Of a DNA stretch of 64,000 bases, positions 29,042 through 37,970 are shown piece after piece. The notes beneath the pieces were generated by a model. The model searched no databases and had not been told where the DNA came from. It was given only the letters and a program-made list of their open reading frames with translations. The stretch comes from CBDCGJ01 sp965216645 (GTDB lineage Bacteria; Pseudomonadota; Alphaproteobacteria; GCA-2731375). The stretch is taken from assembly GCA_965216645.1 (NCBI GenBank), contig CBDCGJ010000061.1, forward strand, positions 1 through 64,000. The letters run 5' to 3'. A program made the position numbers and the translations under genes. The first letter of the stretch is position 1. Each line of letters starts with the position of its first letter.

Positions 29042-30175
29042 CTATACGAATACCAGATCCGCGGAGGTCAGGGTGACTCCTATGAACGTGATGCTGTTTC
29101 CGTCGACGAAGGTGAAGACCGTGTTGCCACCGCCCGTGGCCGTCGACGCGACGGTACCGGCGACCATGGCGACGTCCGTGCCCGTCGCGAAATCGGCGAC
29201 GATGTCATCGCCGAAATCGCCGGCAAAATAAAAGGTATCGTCACCGGTGGCGCCGATCAGCGAGTCGTCGCCGCGATTGCCATAAAGCGCATCGTTACCG
29301 GCGTCGCCGAATACCGTGTCGTTGCCTTGGCCGCCATAAATGGTGTCGTTATCGCCATCGCCGTCCAGGGCTTCGTCGCCGAAATTGCCGTAGATCAGAT
29401 CGTGGCCGTCGCCGCCCTTGATCGATTCCACGCCTTCCTGGTTGCGTAACACGCCGCTGCCGTCGGGCGTTGGCGGGCCGTTGTTCTGGCCGCCATAGAG
29501 GGTGTCGTTGCCGGCGTCGCCGTCCAAGAAATCGAGGTTGAGATTGCCGTAGATCAGATCGTCGCCGGATTGTCCAAGGAGCGTGTCGTTGCCTTGGCCG
29601 CCGTAGATCGTGTCGTGGTCTATTCCGCCATAAATGCTTTCGACGCCGAAATTGCCGTAGAGCAAGTCATTGCCGGCTTCGCCATAGATGGTTTCCACCC
29701 CTTCCATTTTGCGCAGGACGCCGCTGGCATCGGGCGTTTCGGGACCGTTGTTTTGGCCGCCATAGACAGTGTCGTCGTCATTGCCGGCGAAGATTTCGTC
29801 GGTTTCCGCATTGCCATAGATCAAATCGGAGCCGTCGAGGGCAACGATTTCGTCGCTGCCGTCACCGCCCCAAATCAGATTGCTGCCGCCGCTGCCGTAG
29901 AAGGTATCGTCGCCGGCGTCGCCCCACATCGTATCGGCGCCTGAAATGGCGGTGATGATGTCATTGCCGGCGCCACCATAAATCGCGTCGTCGCCGAGCC
30001 CGCCTTGCAGCGTATCGTCGCCGTCGTCGCCGAATATGGTATCGGCGCCGGAATCGCCGAACACCTTATCGTTGCCGCCGCCCATGACCAGCGAGTCGTT
30101 GCCGGCCAAGGCGGTAACTGTTTCGGCCAGGTCACCGCCGTTAAAAGTGTCGTCATTTACGCTGAGCACGACCAT
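29042..30175 (-). CDS. RTX array protein 5
   Basis: 377-residue paralog. Start box MVVLSVNDDTFNGGDLAETV. The N-terminal nonapeptide run is long (first insert GGQNNGPETPDASGVLRKME at residue 139), while the distance to the second insert (GGQNNGPPTPDGSGVLRNQE, residue 228) is only 89 residues, 36 fewer than usual, equal to four nonapeptides. The DLLFGNLGDD box is missing from that segment. Tail: FAGDFGDDIVADF, VAGTVASTATGGG, end TSADLVFV. Gap to gene 6 is 18 bases. Confidence 0.92.
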   Translation of the reverse strand: MVVLSVNDDTFNGGDLAETVTALAGNDSLVMGGGNDKVFGDSGADTIFGDDGDDTLQGGLGDDAIYGGAGNDIITAISGADTMWGDAGDDTFYGSGGSNLIWGGDGSDEIVALDGSDLIYGNAETDEIFAGNDDDTVYGGQNNGPETPDASGVLRKMEGVETIYGEAGNDLLYGNFGVESIYGGIDHDTIYGGQGNDTLLGQSGDDLIYGNLNLDFLDGDAGNDTLYGGQNNGPPTPDGSGVLRNQEGVESIKGGDGHDLIYGNFGDEALDGDGDNDTIYGGQGNDTVFGDAGNDALYGNRGDDSLIGATGDDTFYFAGDFGDDIVADFATGTDVAMVAGTVASTATGGGNTVFTFVDGNSITFIGVTLTSADLVFV

Positions 30176-30193
30176 GATTTTTTCCCCTGTAAG

Positions 30194-31489
30194 TTATGCG
30201 AATACCAGATCGCCGGCGTTTAACGTCACGCCGAGGAACGTGATCGAATAGCCGTCGACGAAGTTGAAAATCGTGTTACCGCCGCCGGTTACCGTCGAAG
30301 CGACGGCGGTACCAATGATCGCGACATCCGTGCCGGCGTCGAAATTTTCAACGGAATCGTGACCGAAGGCACCGAAGAAGTAAAGCGTATCGGTGCCGCC
30401 ATCCGCGATCAGATAGTCGTCGCCCCGATTGCCGTAAAGCTCGTCATTGCCGGCGCCGCCGTTGATGGAATCATTGCCTTGGCCGCCATAGAGCGTATCG
30501 TTCCCCGTATCGCCATCGATCAGTTCGCTACCAAAATTACCGTAGATCAGATCGTTACCGCCGCCGCCGTCGAGGGACTCGATACCTTCCTGATTGCGTA
30601 AAATGCCGGAACCGTCCGGTGTCGCCGGGCCGGCATTTTGACCGCCATAGAGGGTGTCGTCGCCCGTAAAGCCGAACAAAAGGTCGAGATCGACATTGCC
30701 ATAAATGACATCGTTGTCGGCACCGCCGAACAGGGTGTCGTTGCCATGACCGCCCCAAAGCGTGTCGTCGCGTCCGCCGCCGGACATCGAGTCGTCGCCG
30801 AGATTGCCGAACAGAAGGTCGAAACCGGTCTCCCCATCGATCGTGTCGTCGCCCTGGCCGCCATAGGCGGTGTCGTCATGGCTGCCGCCGAAAATGCTTT
30901 CCGCGCCGAAATTGCCGTAAATCAGGTCGTTTTCTGATTCGCCGTAGATAACTTCGATGCCCTGCATCTTACGCAGCACGCCGCTGGCGTCCGGTGCAGC
31001 GGGACCGTTATTCTGCCCGCCATAGATCGTGTCGTCGCCCGTGCCGCCGTGGATTTCGTCGATCTCCGCGTTGCCGTAGATCAGATCGGCATGATCGCCG
31101 CCGTCGATAAGGTCTTCGCCGCCGCCGCCCCAAATGGTGTCGGAATGGCTGTCGCCGTCGATCGTATCGTTGTCGGCGTCGCCATGGAGTTCGTCCGCAT
31201 GAGTGCCGCCCGACATGACGTCGGCACCATGGCCACCGAATAGGGTATCGGAACCGCTGCCGCCGAACAGGGTGTCGACATCTTCGCTGCCGTAAAGCAA
31301 GTCGGCGTCTTCGTTGCCGGCAATCAAGTCATCGCCGGTACCGCCGAATATCGTATCCAGCCCGGGACCGCCGAGGAGATTGTCCAATCCGCCAAGCGCC
31401 AGAACCGAGTCGTTGCCGCTTAACGCCGTGACGGATTCGCCCGCATCACTCCCAACGAATGTGTCGTCGCCCGTTGTCAGAACCGCCAT
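30194..31489 (-). CDS. RTX array protein 6 (longest member)
   Basis: 431 residues. Start box MAVLTTGDDTFVGSDAGESV. The first insert is at residue 157 (GGQNNGPAAPDASGVLRKMQ), the second at 282 (GGQNAGPATPDGSGILRNQE); the extra length is all in the N-terminal nonapeptide run, which is rich in His-containing repeats (GGHGADVMSG, GTHADELHG, DSHSDTIWG, GDHADLIYG). Such His/Asp turns may alter metal preference, which is only a guess. Tail FGAFGHDSVENF, end NAGDLVFA. It is 10 bases downstream of gene 7. Confidence 0.92.
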   Translation of the reverse strand: MAVLTTGDDTFVGSDAGESVTALSGNDSVLALGGLDNLLGGPGLDTIFGGTGDDLIAGNEDADLLYGSEDVDTLFGGSGSDTLFGGHGADVMSGGTHADELHGDADNDTIDGDSHSDTIWGGGGEDLIDGGDHADLIYGNAEIDEIHGGTGDDTIYGGQNNGPAAPDASGVLRKMQGIEVIYGESENDLIYGNFGAESIFGGSHDDTAYGGQGDDTIDGETGFDLLFGNLGDDSMSGGGRDDTLWGGHGNDTLFGGADNDVIYGNVDLDLLFGFTGDDTLYGGQNAGPATPDGSGILRNQEGIESLDGGGGNDLIYGNFGSELIDGDTGNDTLYGGQGNDSINGGAGNDELYGNRGDDYLIADGGTDTLYFFGAFGHDSVENFDAGTDVAIIGTAVASTVTGGGNTIFNFVDGYSITFLGVTLNAGDLVFA

Positions 31490-31499
31490 CAGTTATCTC

Positions 31500-32580
31500 C
31501 TACACGAATACGAGGTCGGCCGATGTCAGCGTCACGCCGATAAACATAATGCTGTTGCCGTCGAAGAAGTTGAAAACCGTGTTGCCGACCGCGTTCACCG
31601 TCGAGGCGACCGAGGTGCCGACCATCACCGCGTCGACCCCGAGTTCGTAGGCGTCGACACTGTCATTGCCGAAATCGCCGAGGAAATAGAAACTGTCGGC
31701 ACCGGTGCCGCCACCCATATAATCGTCGCCTCGATTGCCGTAGATGATGTCGGCACCTTCGTTACCGCCTAACAGGTCGTTGCCCTGACCGCCGTAGATC
31801 GTGTCGCTGCCAAGTCCGCCTATGACGAAATTCGACGCCGAAGTTGCCGTAGATCAGATCGTCGCCATCGAATCCGGCAATGGTTTCGATGCCTTCCATA
31901 CTGCGCAGAACGCCGCTCGCGTCGAAGGAGGGCGGTCCGTCGTTCTGACCGCCATAGATCGTGTCATTGTCGTTACCGCCGATGATCGCGTCGGCCCCGA
32001 CATTGCCGTAGATCAGATCGGCGCCGCCGCCGCCCGAAATCGAATCGAAACCGCTGCCGCCCCGTATCGTATCGTCGCCCAACCCACCGAAGATTTGGTC
32101 TTCGCCGAGATTACCGAACAGTAGGTCGTTATCGATACCGCCGGACATGCTGTCATCGCCCTGACCGCCATAGATCGTATCCGACCCGGCCCCGCCGGTT
32201 ATGGTCTCGGCGCCGAAATTGCCGTAGATCAGATCGTTTCCGGCTTCGCCGAACAGATCTTCCCGGCCTTCCATTTTACGCATGACGCCGCTGGCGTCGG
32301 GGCTGGCCGGGCCATTGTTCTGCCCCCCATAGATCGTATCGTCGCCGTCGCCGCCGTAAATCTCATCGATCTCCGCATTGCCGTAGATCAAGTCAGCGTC
32401 GGTATCGCCCCAGATGGTATCTTCGCCATCGTCGCCGAAAATTGTATCCATCCCGGCGTCGCCAAACGCCGCGTCATTGCCGCCGGCCAGAATGAGCAGA
32501 TCGCTGCCGGCAAGGGCTGTCACGGTTTCCGTAACGGCGGTCCCTGTAAACGTGTCGTTGCCTGCGGTCAGAATAACCAT
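31500..32580 (-). pseudogene. RTX array protein 7, one frameshift
   Basis: Two frames make one paralog of about 359 residues once corrected. Upstream part: MVILTAGNDTFTGTAVTETV, first insert at residue 85 (GGQNNGPASPDASGVMRKME), second insert, then IYGNFGVEF. The A-run at 31828-31830 carries one base too many; removing it restores VIGGLGSDTIYGGQGNDLLG and joins the separate 72-codon tail (GADSFYFLGDFGNDSVDAYE to TSADLVFV). The tail stop sits 10 bases before gene 6. A single homopolymer slip in an otherwise undecayed gene fits sequencing error, but real phase-like variation is not excluded. Confidence 0.85.
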
Positions 32581-32603
32581 TTTATACCCCCCTATGTCTG
32601 TGG

Positions 32604-33791
32604 CTACACGATGACAAGATCGCCCGCGTTGAGTGCGACGCCGATGAATGTGATCGAGTTGCCGTCGACGAAAGTGAACACCGTATTGCCGCCGTCCGTA
32701 ACCGTGCTGGCGACAGATGTGCCGACCATAGCAACATCGCTGCCGGCGGTGAAATCTTCTACGGTGTCGTGGCCGAAATCGCCGAAGAAGCCGAACAAAT
32801 CTCCATTGCTGCCGCCGATGAGATAATCGTCACCGCGGTTACCGTAGAGTTCGTCATTACCGTTCAAACCCTGCAGCGTGTCCGCGCCCTGACCGCCATA
32901 GAGAGTGTCGTCATCGGCGCCTCCGCTCATCTCCTCATCGCCGAAATTGCCGTAGATCAGGTCGTCGCCACCGCCCCCATCCAAGGTTTCGATGCCCTCC
33001 TGACCGCGTAGCACGCCGCTGGCGTCCGGTGTTGCCGGGCCGTCGTTTTGGCCTCCGTAAATAGTGTCGGCGTCGCCACCGCCGATAATGAAGTCGGTTG
33101 CACCATTACCGTAGATGAGATCGAAGCCAGAGTCCGCCAAAATGAGGTCATGCCCGCTGCCGCCCCATACTGTATCGTCGCCACCGCCGGCACGGATGGA
33201 GTCCGCGCCAAGATTGCCGAATATCAGGTCGTCGCCGGTTTCGCCCCGGATCGTGTCATCGCCCTGACCGCCATAGACGGTATCTCGATGATCGCCGGCG
33301 GAGATCGATTCCGCACCGAAATTGCCGTAAATCAGGTCATTTCCTTCACCGCCGATAATCGTTTCGATACCTTCCATCTGCCGCAGGACGCCGTTTGCGT
33401 CCAGCGTTGCCGGACCATCGTTTTGGCCGCCATAGATTGTATCGTCACCATAATCGCCGAAGAGTTCGTCCGCGCCTGCGTTGCCGTAAATTAGGTCGTC
33501 ATCGAGACCGCCGTTCATATAATCGCTGCCCGTCCCGCCATAGGCCGTATCGTTTCCGGACCAGAGACCGATCGTGTCTTCGCCGGCTTCTCCAAATACC
33601 AAGTCGTTGCCACTGCCCGCATTTAAGTGGTCGTTGCCGCTGCCGCCGAGAATTGTGTCATCATGTTGCATACCAGCGAAGGTATCGTTGCCGCCGAAGC
33701 CAACGATAGAATCGGCGCCAGAAAGCGCATGGACGAATTCGGCATTGTCATCGCCGATAAATGTGTCGTCGCCCGGTGTTAATTCGATCAT
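32604..33791 (-). CDS. RTX array protein 8
   Basis: 395-residue paralog with standard spacing: inserts at residues 121 (GGQNDGPATLDANGVLRQME) and 246 (GGQNDGPATPDASGVLRGQE). Start box MIELTPGDDTFIGDDNAEFV. The tail has GGSNGDLFGFFGDFGHDTVE in place of the usual FYFF, and ends NAGDLVIV, the only member with VIV. It is the first gene of the tightly spaced 8-7-6-5-4-3-2 block; the 166-base gap upstream, holding a hairpin, may carry a promoter of its own. Confidence 0.92.
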   Translation of the reverse strand: MIELTPGDDTFIGDDNAEFVHALSGADSIVGFGGNDTFAGMQHDDTILGGSGNDHLNAGSGNDLVFGEAGEDTIGLWSGNDTAYGGTGSDYMNGGLDDDLIYGNAGADELFGDYGDDTIYGGQNDGPATLDANGVLRQMEGIETIIGGEGNDLIYGNFGAESISAGDHRDTVYGGQGDDTIRGETGDDLIFGNLGADSIRAGGGDDTVWGGSGHDLILADSGFDLIYGNGATDFIIGGGDADTIYGGQNDGPATPDASGVLRGQEGIETLDGGGGDDLIYGNFGDEEMSGGADDDTLYGGQGADTLQGLNGNDELYGNRGDDYLIGGSNGDLFGFFGDFGHDTVEDFTAGSDVAMVGTSVASTVTDGGNTVFTFVDGNSITFIGVALNAGDLVIV

Positions 33792-33921
33792 GGTTTATGC
33801 CTTACCCAATGCGCAAATATCCCATGAATCTACCCCCGCTTTTCAAATCGAAATGCCGCGATTCTTGGTTGCCCACGATGTATTACCGGTTACCGGGGAA
33901 TTATTGGCAAGCCTAATTTGT

Positions 33922-33952
33922 AAAATTATGCGCCAAAAAGACGCATAAAATT
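33922..33952 (-). terminator. AT-rich hairpin just after RTX gene 9
   Basis: TTATGCG (33926-33932) pairs with CGCATAA (33942-33948) around an A-rich loop. On the minus strand this reads as a stem-loop beginning a few bases after the stop of gene 9 and followed by TTTTAC, so it could be a weak intrinsic terminator separating genes 9 and 8. Its core closely resembles the hairpin at 39261-39295, which suggests a small repeated element rather than chance. Confidence 0.45.
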
Positions 33953-33957
33953 GCTAC

Positions 33958-35142
33958 CTAAACAAACACCAAGTCCGCGGCTGTTAGGGACACGCCGATA
34001 AACGTGATCGAATTGCCGTCGACGAAGGTGAAAATTGTGTTGCCGCCGCTCGTCGCGCTGGAGGCGAGGGCGGTGCCGACGATGGCCATGTCGCTTCCCG
34101 CAACGAAATCGCCGACCGAGTCGTCGCCGAACAGGCCGAAGAAATAGAAGCTGTCGGCGCCGGTGCCGCCGCCCAGGAAATCGTCGCCCCGGTTGCCGTA
34201 GATCTCGTCGGCGCCGGCATTGCCGGAGATGATATCCTTGTCCTGGCCGCCATAGATCGTATCGCTGCCGGCGCCGCCGTCGATGACCTCGGACCCGAGA
34301 TTGCCGTAGATCACGTCGTTGCCAGCGTCGCCGTCCAGGAATTCGGCGCCGACGATGGTGCCCGGCACTGGATCGGGTGGCGGGATATCATTCTGCCCAC
34401 CGTAGATGGTGTCGTCGCCGTCGCCGCCGCGGATGACATCGCGGCCGACATTGCCGTAGATCAAGTCGTCGCCCGAACCGGTGCCGCCATTGATATGGTC
34501 GAAACCGCTGCCGCCGCGGATCGTATCGTGGCCAGCGCCGCCAGTGATACTGTCATCGCCCCGGTTACCGAAGAGCAAGTCGTTGTCATCGTTACCCGCC
34601 AGCGTATCGGCCCCTTGACCGCCATAAATGGTGTCCGCGCCGGCATCGCCATGGATCGTCTCGGCGCCGAAATTGCCGTAAATCAGATCGTCGCCGGCGC
34701 CGCCATGAATGGTTTCGATGCCTTCCTGTTTGCGCAACACGCCCGACGCGTCCGCCGTCGCGGGGCCGTCATTCTGGCCGCCATACAAAGTGTCGTTGCC
34801 GTCACCGCCGAAGACGACGTCTGTTTCCGCATTGCCGTAGATCAGATCGTCGCCGTCGATGCCTTCCAATTGGTCCGCGCCATCGCCGCCCCAAATGGTG
34901 TCGGCACCGCCCATGCCGTAGATCGAGTCCCGGTCGGCGCCACCAAAGATCAGGTCGGCATCGCCGGCACCGGTCAAATTGTCGCTACCGTCCCCGCCGA
35001 ACACCGTGTCCATACCCGGTCCGGCAAAAACAAAATCGTTTCCACCCGCCATGAGAACAGAGTCGTTGCCGTCCAACGCGGTAACGGTCTCCCCGAGATC
35101 TGTGCCGATGAATGTATCGTTGCCGGTTGTCAGAACTACCAT
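33958..35142 (-). CDS. RTX array protein 9
   Basis: 394-residue paralog. Start box MVVLTTGNDTFIGTDLGETV; first insert at residue 121 (GGQNDGPATADASGVLRKQE). The second insert at 248 is unique: GGQNDIPPPDPVPGTIVGAE, lacking the SGVLRxxEG core, so this loop has been replaced or decayed. The register also gains two residues at NGGTGSGDDLIYGN. Tail: FGLFGDDSVGDFVAGSDMAI, end TAADLVFV. Upstream is a 206-base gap to gene 10 with no gene seen. Confidence 0.92.
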   Translation of the reverse strand: MVVLTTGNDTFIGTDLGETVTALDGNDSVLMAGGNDFVFAGPGMDTVFGGDGSDNLTGAGDADLIFGGADRDSIYGMGGADTIWGGDGADQLEGIDGDDLIYGNAETDVVFGGDGNDTLYGGQNDGPATADASGVLRKQEGIETIHGGAGDDLIYGNFGAETIHGDAGADTIYGGQGADTLAGNDDNDLLFGNRGDDSITGGAGHDTIRGGSGFDHINGGTGSGDDLIYGNVGRDVIRGGDGDDTIYGGQNDIPPPDPVPGTIVGAEFLDGDAGNDVIYGNLGSEVIDGGAGSDTIYGGQDKDIISGNAGADEIYGNRGDDFLGGGTGADSFYFFGLFGDDSVGDFVAGSDMAIVGTALASSATSGGNTIFTFVDGNSITFIGVSLTAADLVFV

Positions 35143-35348
35143 ATTGCCGTCTCCCTTAACTTATCGTCGGCCTTCGGGAGGGGTGTGTTCACACGGTTCG
35201 AAATACGCGCCAGCCGGCGACCCACCCCCGTAAATCGCCCACGCTGCTCCAATAGGGAATATGCGTAGCCGCCATTACCCGACAATATGAGGTGCGTTAC
35301 AATTGAAATTATGCTCCAAATCGCCACGCAACTATCGTCGAAATCGTG

Positions 35349-36593
35349 TCAAACAAAGACCAAATCCGTGTGCGTCAACGACGCATTGAGGAAAGTGATG
35401 CTGTTGCCGTCGACGAAGGTAAAGGTTGTGTCGGTACCGTTCGTCACCGTGGATGCGACGGAGACGCCGACGAAAGCAAAGTCGGAAGCCGCGGCGAAAT
35501 CCTCCACCGTGTCGTCGCCGAAGGCGCCGAAGAAGTAGAAGCTATCGTCGCCCGTGCCACCCCTCAAACTGTCGTCCCCCCGGTTCCCGTGAATCTCGTC
35601 ATGCCCGTTGCCGCCGGTAATATCGTCCGCGCCTTGACCGCCGTAAACAGTGTCATGGCCGCTACCGGCGCCGATAAACTCGTCGCCGAAATTGCCGTAG
35701 ATCAAATCGTTGCCGCCGTAACCGAGGATGGTTTCGAGGCCCTGCTGACTGCGCAGGATACCGCTGCCGTCGGGTGTCGGCGGTCCATCGTTTTGTCCGC
35801 CAAAGATCGTGTCGTCGCCGAAGCCGCCGCTCAAATCGTCGGCGCCGACATTGCCGTAAATCAGATCGTCGCCGGTACCGCCGGTGATCACGTCGATTCC
35901 GAGATTGCCGAGAATCAGATCGTTGCCGCTGCCGCCGTCGATGGTGTCGTCGCCTTGGCCGCCGTAGATGGTGTCTTGGCCGCTGTCGCCGAAAATGGTC
36001 TCGGCGCCGAAATTGCCGTAGATCAGATCGTTGCCCCAGCCGCCGTCGATGGTTTCCGTGCCCATCATCTTGCGCGGCACGCCACTGGCATCCTGTGTTT
36101 CCGGACCGCTGTTTTGGCCGCCATAGATGGTGTCGTCGCCGAAACCGCCGGTGATATTGTCCAGTTCGGCGTTGCCGTAGATCAGATCGTCTTCGTTGCC
36201 GCCGTCGATGTCGTCGTTGCCGTCGCCACCCCAAATCGTGTCGTTATGCAGACCGCCGCTCAGAATGTCGTCGCCGCCTTGGCCATAGAGCAGGTCGTGG
36301 CCCGTCATACCGAGGAGCTGATCTATGCCGGCGCTACCCCAAAAGGTATCGTTACCGGCTTGGCCGCCTATCGCGTTGAACTCGCCGCCGTTTGCGAAGA
36401 GCAAATCGTTACCATTGCCGCCGTTTAGAATGTCGTTGCCGGCGCCGCCGAGGAGGGTATCGTTGCCATCCTGACCGAACAGATGGTCGTCATTGTTGCC
36501 GCCGGAGATCGAGTCGTTGCCTTCCCGCCCCTCGACGAATTCTATGCCGTCACCGCCGATAAAAGTGTCGTCGCCCGTTGTCAAAATGGTCAT
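35349..36593 (-). CDS. RTX array protein 10
   Basis: 414-residue paralog, first gene of the array half that is divergent from the LuxR regulator. Start box MTILTTGDDTFIGGDGIEFV. Long N-terminal run (first insert GGQNSGPETQDASGVPRKMM at residue 158), interrupted near residue 68 by ANGGEFNAIGGQ. Second insert at 265, a 107-residue step, two nonapeptides shorter than standard. Tail: FGAFGDDTVEDFAAASDFAF, end THTDLVFV. Its start lies 204 bases from the LuxR start, so the two share one regulatory region. Confidence 0.92.
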   Translation of the reverse strand: MTILTTGDDTFIGGDGIEFVEGREGNDSISGGNNDDHLFGQDGNDTLLGGAGNDILNGGNGNDLLFANGGEFNAIGGQAGNDTFWGSAGIDQLLGMTGHDLLYGQGGDDILSGGLHNDTIWGGDGNDDIDGGNEDDLIYGNAELDNITGGFGDDTIYGGQNSGPETQDASGVPRKMMGTETIDGGWGNDLIYGNFGAETIFGDSGQDTIYGGQGDDTIDGGSGNDLILGNLGIDVITGGTGDDLIYGNVGADDLSGGFGDDTIFGGQNDGPPTPDGSGILRSQQGLETILGYGGNDLIYGNFGDEFIGAGSGHDTVYGGQGADDITGGNGHDEIHGNRGDDSLRGGTGDDSFYFFGAFGDDTVEDFAAASDFAFVGVSVASTVTNGTDTTFTFVDGNSITFLNASLTHTDLVFV

Positions 36594-36747
36594 GTTTAAA
36601 CTCCTAAACTATGTGTTTGTCGTCCGCTGCCGGCCGGCGGTTCAACGGTCTATTCTAACGAAGCTACGCGCTTGCCGTCGTCCCCCTTTAGGGTGAGGAC
36701 CAAGTCCGATGGTATGCGGCAATGCCATCATGGGATTAATATTGAGT

Positions 36748-36767
36748 TCGGATATGTCACATCCGGA
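36748..36767. promoter_or_regulatory. Imperfect dyad between RTX gene 10 and luxR-type gene
   Basis: TCGGATATGTCACATCCGGA is an interrupted palindrome (9-base arms with two mismatches around one base) in the divergent intergenic region, 30 bases upstream of the LuxR-type start. LuxR-family dimers bind such dyads, so it is a candidate operator for autoregulation or for the RTX block. No second copy was found upstream of the other array genes by eye. Confidence 0.3.
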
Positions 36768-36797
36768 TTGCCGAAAAAGGCTCAGGGGGATTAATAC

Positions 36798-37961
36798 GTG
36801 ACCAATGAGCAGGTCGTCGATGCCATCGGAACGATCTATGAAACCGCTTTGAATATAGAAGCCTGGCCCGATGCGTTGGAGTATGTCGCGAACTGCACCG
36901 GCGGCGCGGCGGCGGTCTTCATGTTGTCCGACCCGGTCTTGGCCGAGTTGGAGGCATTGCATGTCGACCGTCCCCATTGGCGCGGGCGTCCCAGCAGCTA
37001 CACGGAGGGGCGTCTTGCCGGTGCCGAAAAGGCTTGGCTCCGTTACGCGAAGGAAACGCCGGCGCAACGGATTTTCTCCGACCTCGACGTTTGGCCGGAT
37101 CGGTCGATCTATAACAACATGCCCTCGGTGGCCTGGTTGAAGCGGGGTGGGCTCTATCATCGCAATGCCGTCCGGCTCTGCGACCATGGCGGCTGGTTGG
37201 ATACGGTTGCCGTGCTGTTTGCCGCCGATCGTGGCGGCATGACCGGCACAGAGAAGAAAAATTTCCAGACATTGCTTCCCCATTTGGCGCGCACGATCGA
37301 GATTCAGCGCGGCTTCACGCTATTGCGGAACCGCTATCAGGCGGTGCTGTCGGTATTGGATAGACTAGGGATCGGCGTGGCGATCCTGGACGGGGAAGGG
37401 GGTAAGATTCTGCATAATCGGGAGGCCGAACGGATATTCGACGCCGAAGATGGTGTCTCGCTGGCAAGAGAGGGCCGCATTACGGTGCGTAACGAAACCG
37501 CCAGGCTCGCTTTTGGCGACGCCGTTTTCAAAGCGGCCAAAACCGCACGGAAATCGGGCTCGGACCATGGTTCCACGGTTATGATCGAACGCCCGTCGGG
37601 CGCCGACGCCTATGTCGTTGATGTGTCTCCGATGCGGATCTCCAACGCCGACTACGATCGGGATATCGCCGGCGTCGCTGTTTTCCTGGTCGATCCGGCC
37701 CATCGGGCCATGGTTTCCACGGCGGGTTTATCGAAAGCCTTCAATCTCACCGGCGCGGAGGCGGAGATCTGCCGTCTGATTGCAGAGGGACTGACGGGCC
37801 GGGAAATCGCCGACCACCAAAATGTGTCCTACGAAACGGTGAAGACCCATAACCGGTCCATCCTACGCAAGTCGGGCGCGCGCAACCGCATCGAGCTGGT
37901 CCGCCGCGCCCTGGCCATCGTCCCGCCGATCGTCGACGCCGATAATCGGCGGGAGAATTGA
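36798..37961 (+). CDS. LuxR-type transcriptional regulator inside the RTX array
   Basis: 387 residues. The C-terminus (about 317-372) is a LuxR/GerE helix-turn-helix: FNLTGAEAEICRLIAEGLTG, REIADHQNVSYETVKTHNRS, ILRKSGARNRIELVRRAL. Residues about 180-300 look PAS-like (LGIGVAILDGEGGKILHNRE), and the N-terminal 170 residues are a separate sensory region with no motif I recognise. There is no autoinducer-binding signature and no luxI gene nearby. The start is GTG with AGGGGGA upstream. It is the only plus-strand gene in about 19 kb of minus-strand RTX genes: divergent from gene 10 and convergent with gene 11, which suggests (inference) that it controls the array. Confidence 0.9.
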   Translation: MTNEQVVDAIGTIYETALNIEAWPDALEYVANCTGGAAAVFMLSDPVLAELEALHVDRPHWRGRPSSYTEGRLAGAEKAWLRYAKETPAQRIFSDLDVWPDRSIYNNMPSVAWLKRGGLYHRNAVRLCDHGGWLDTVAVLFAADRGGMTGTEKKNFQTLLPHLARTIEIQRGFTLLRNRYQAVLSVLDRLGIGVAILDGEGGKILHNREAERIFDAEDGVSLAREGRITVRNETARLAFGDAVFKAAKTARKSGSDHGSTVMIERPSGADAYVVDVSPMRISNADYDRDIAGVAVFLVDPAHRAMVSTAGLSKAFNLTGAEAEICRLIAEGLTGREIADHQNVSYETVKTHNRSILRKSGARNRIELVRRALAIVPPIVDADNRREN

Positions 37962-37970
37962 AACCCGACT

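Noticed and set aside
36798..37961. Quorum-sensing receptor annotation for the LuxR-type protein
   Set aside because: Only the DNA-binding domain is LuxR-like; no autoinducer-binding domain signature and no luxI gene are present.
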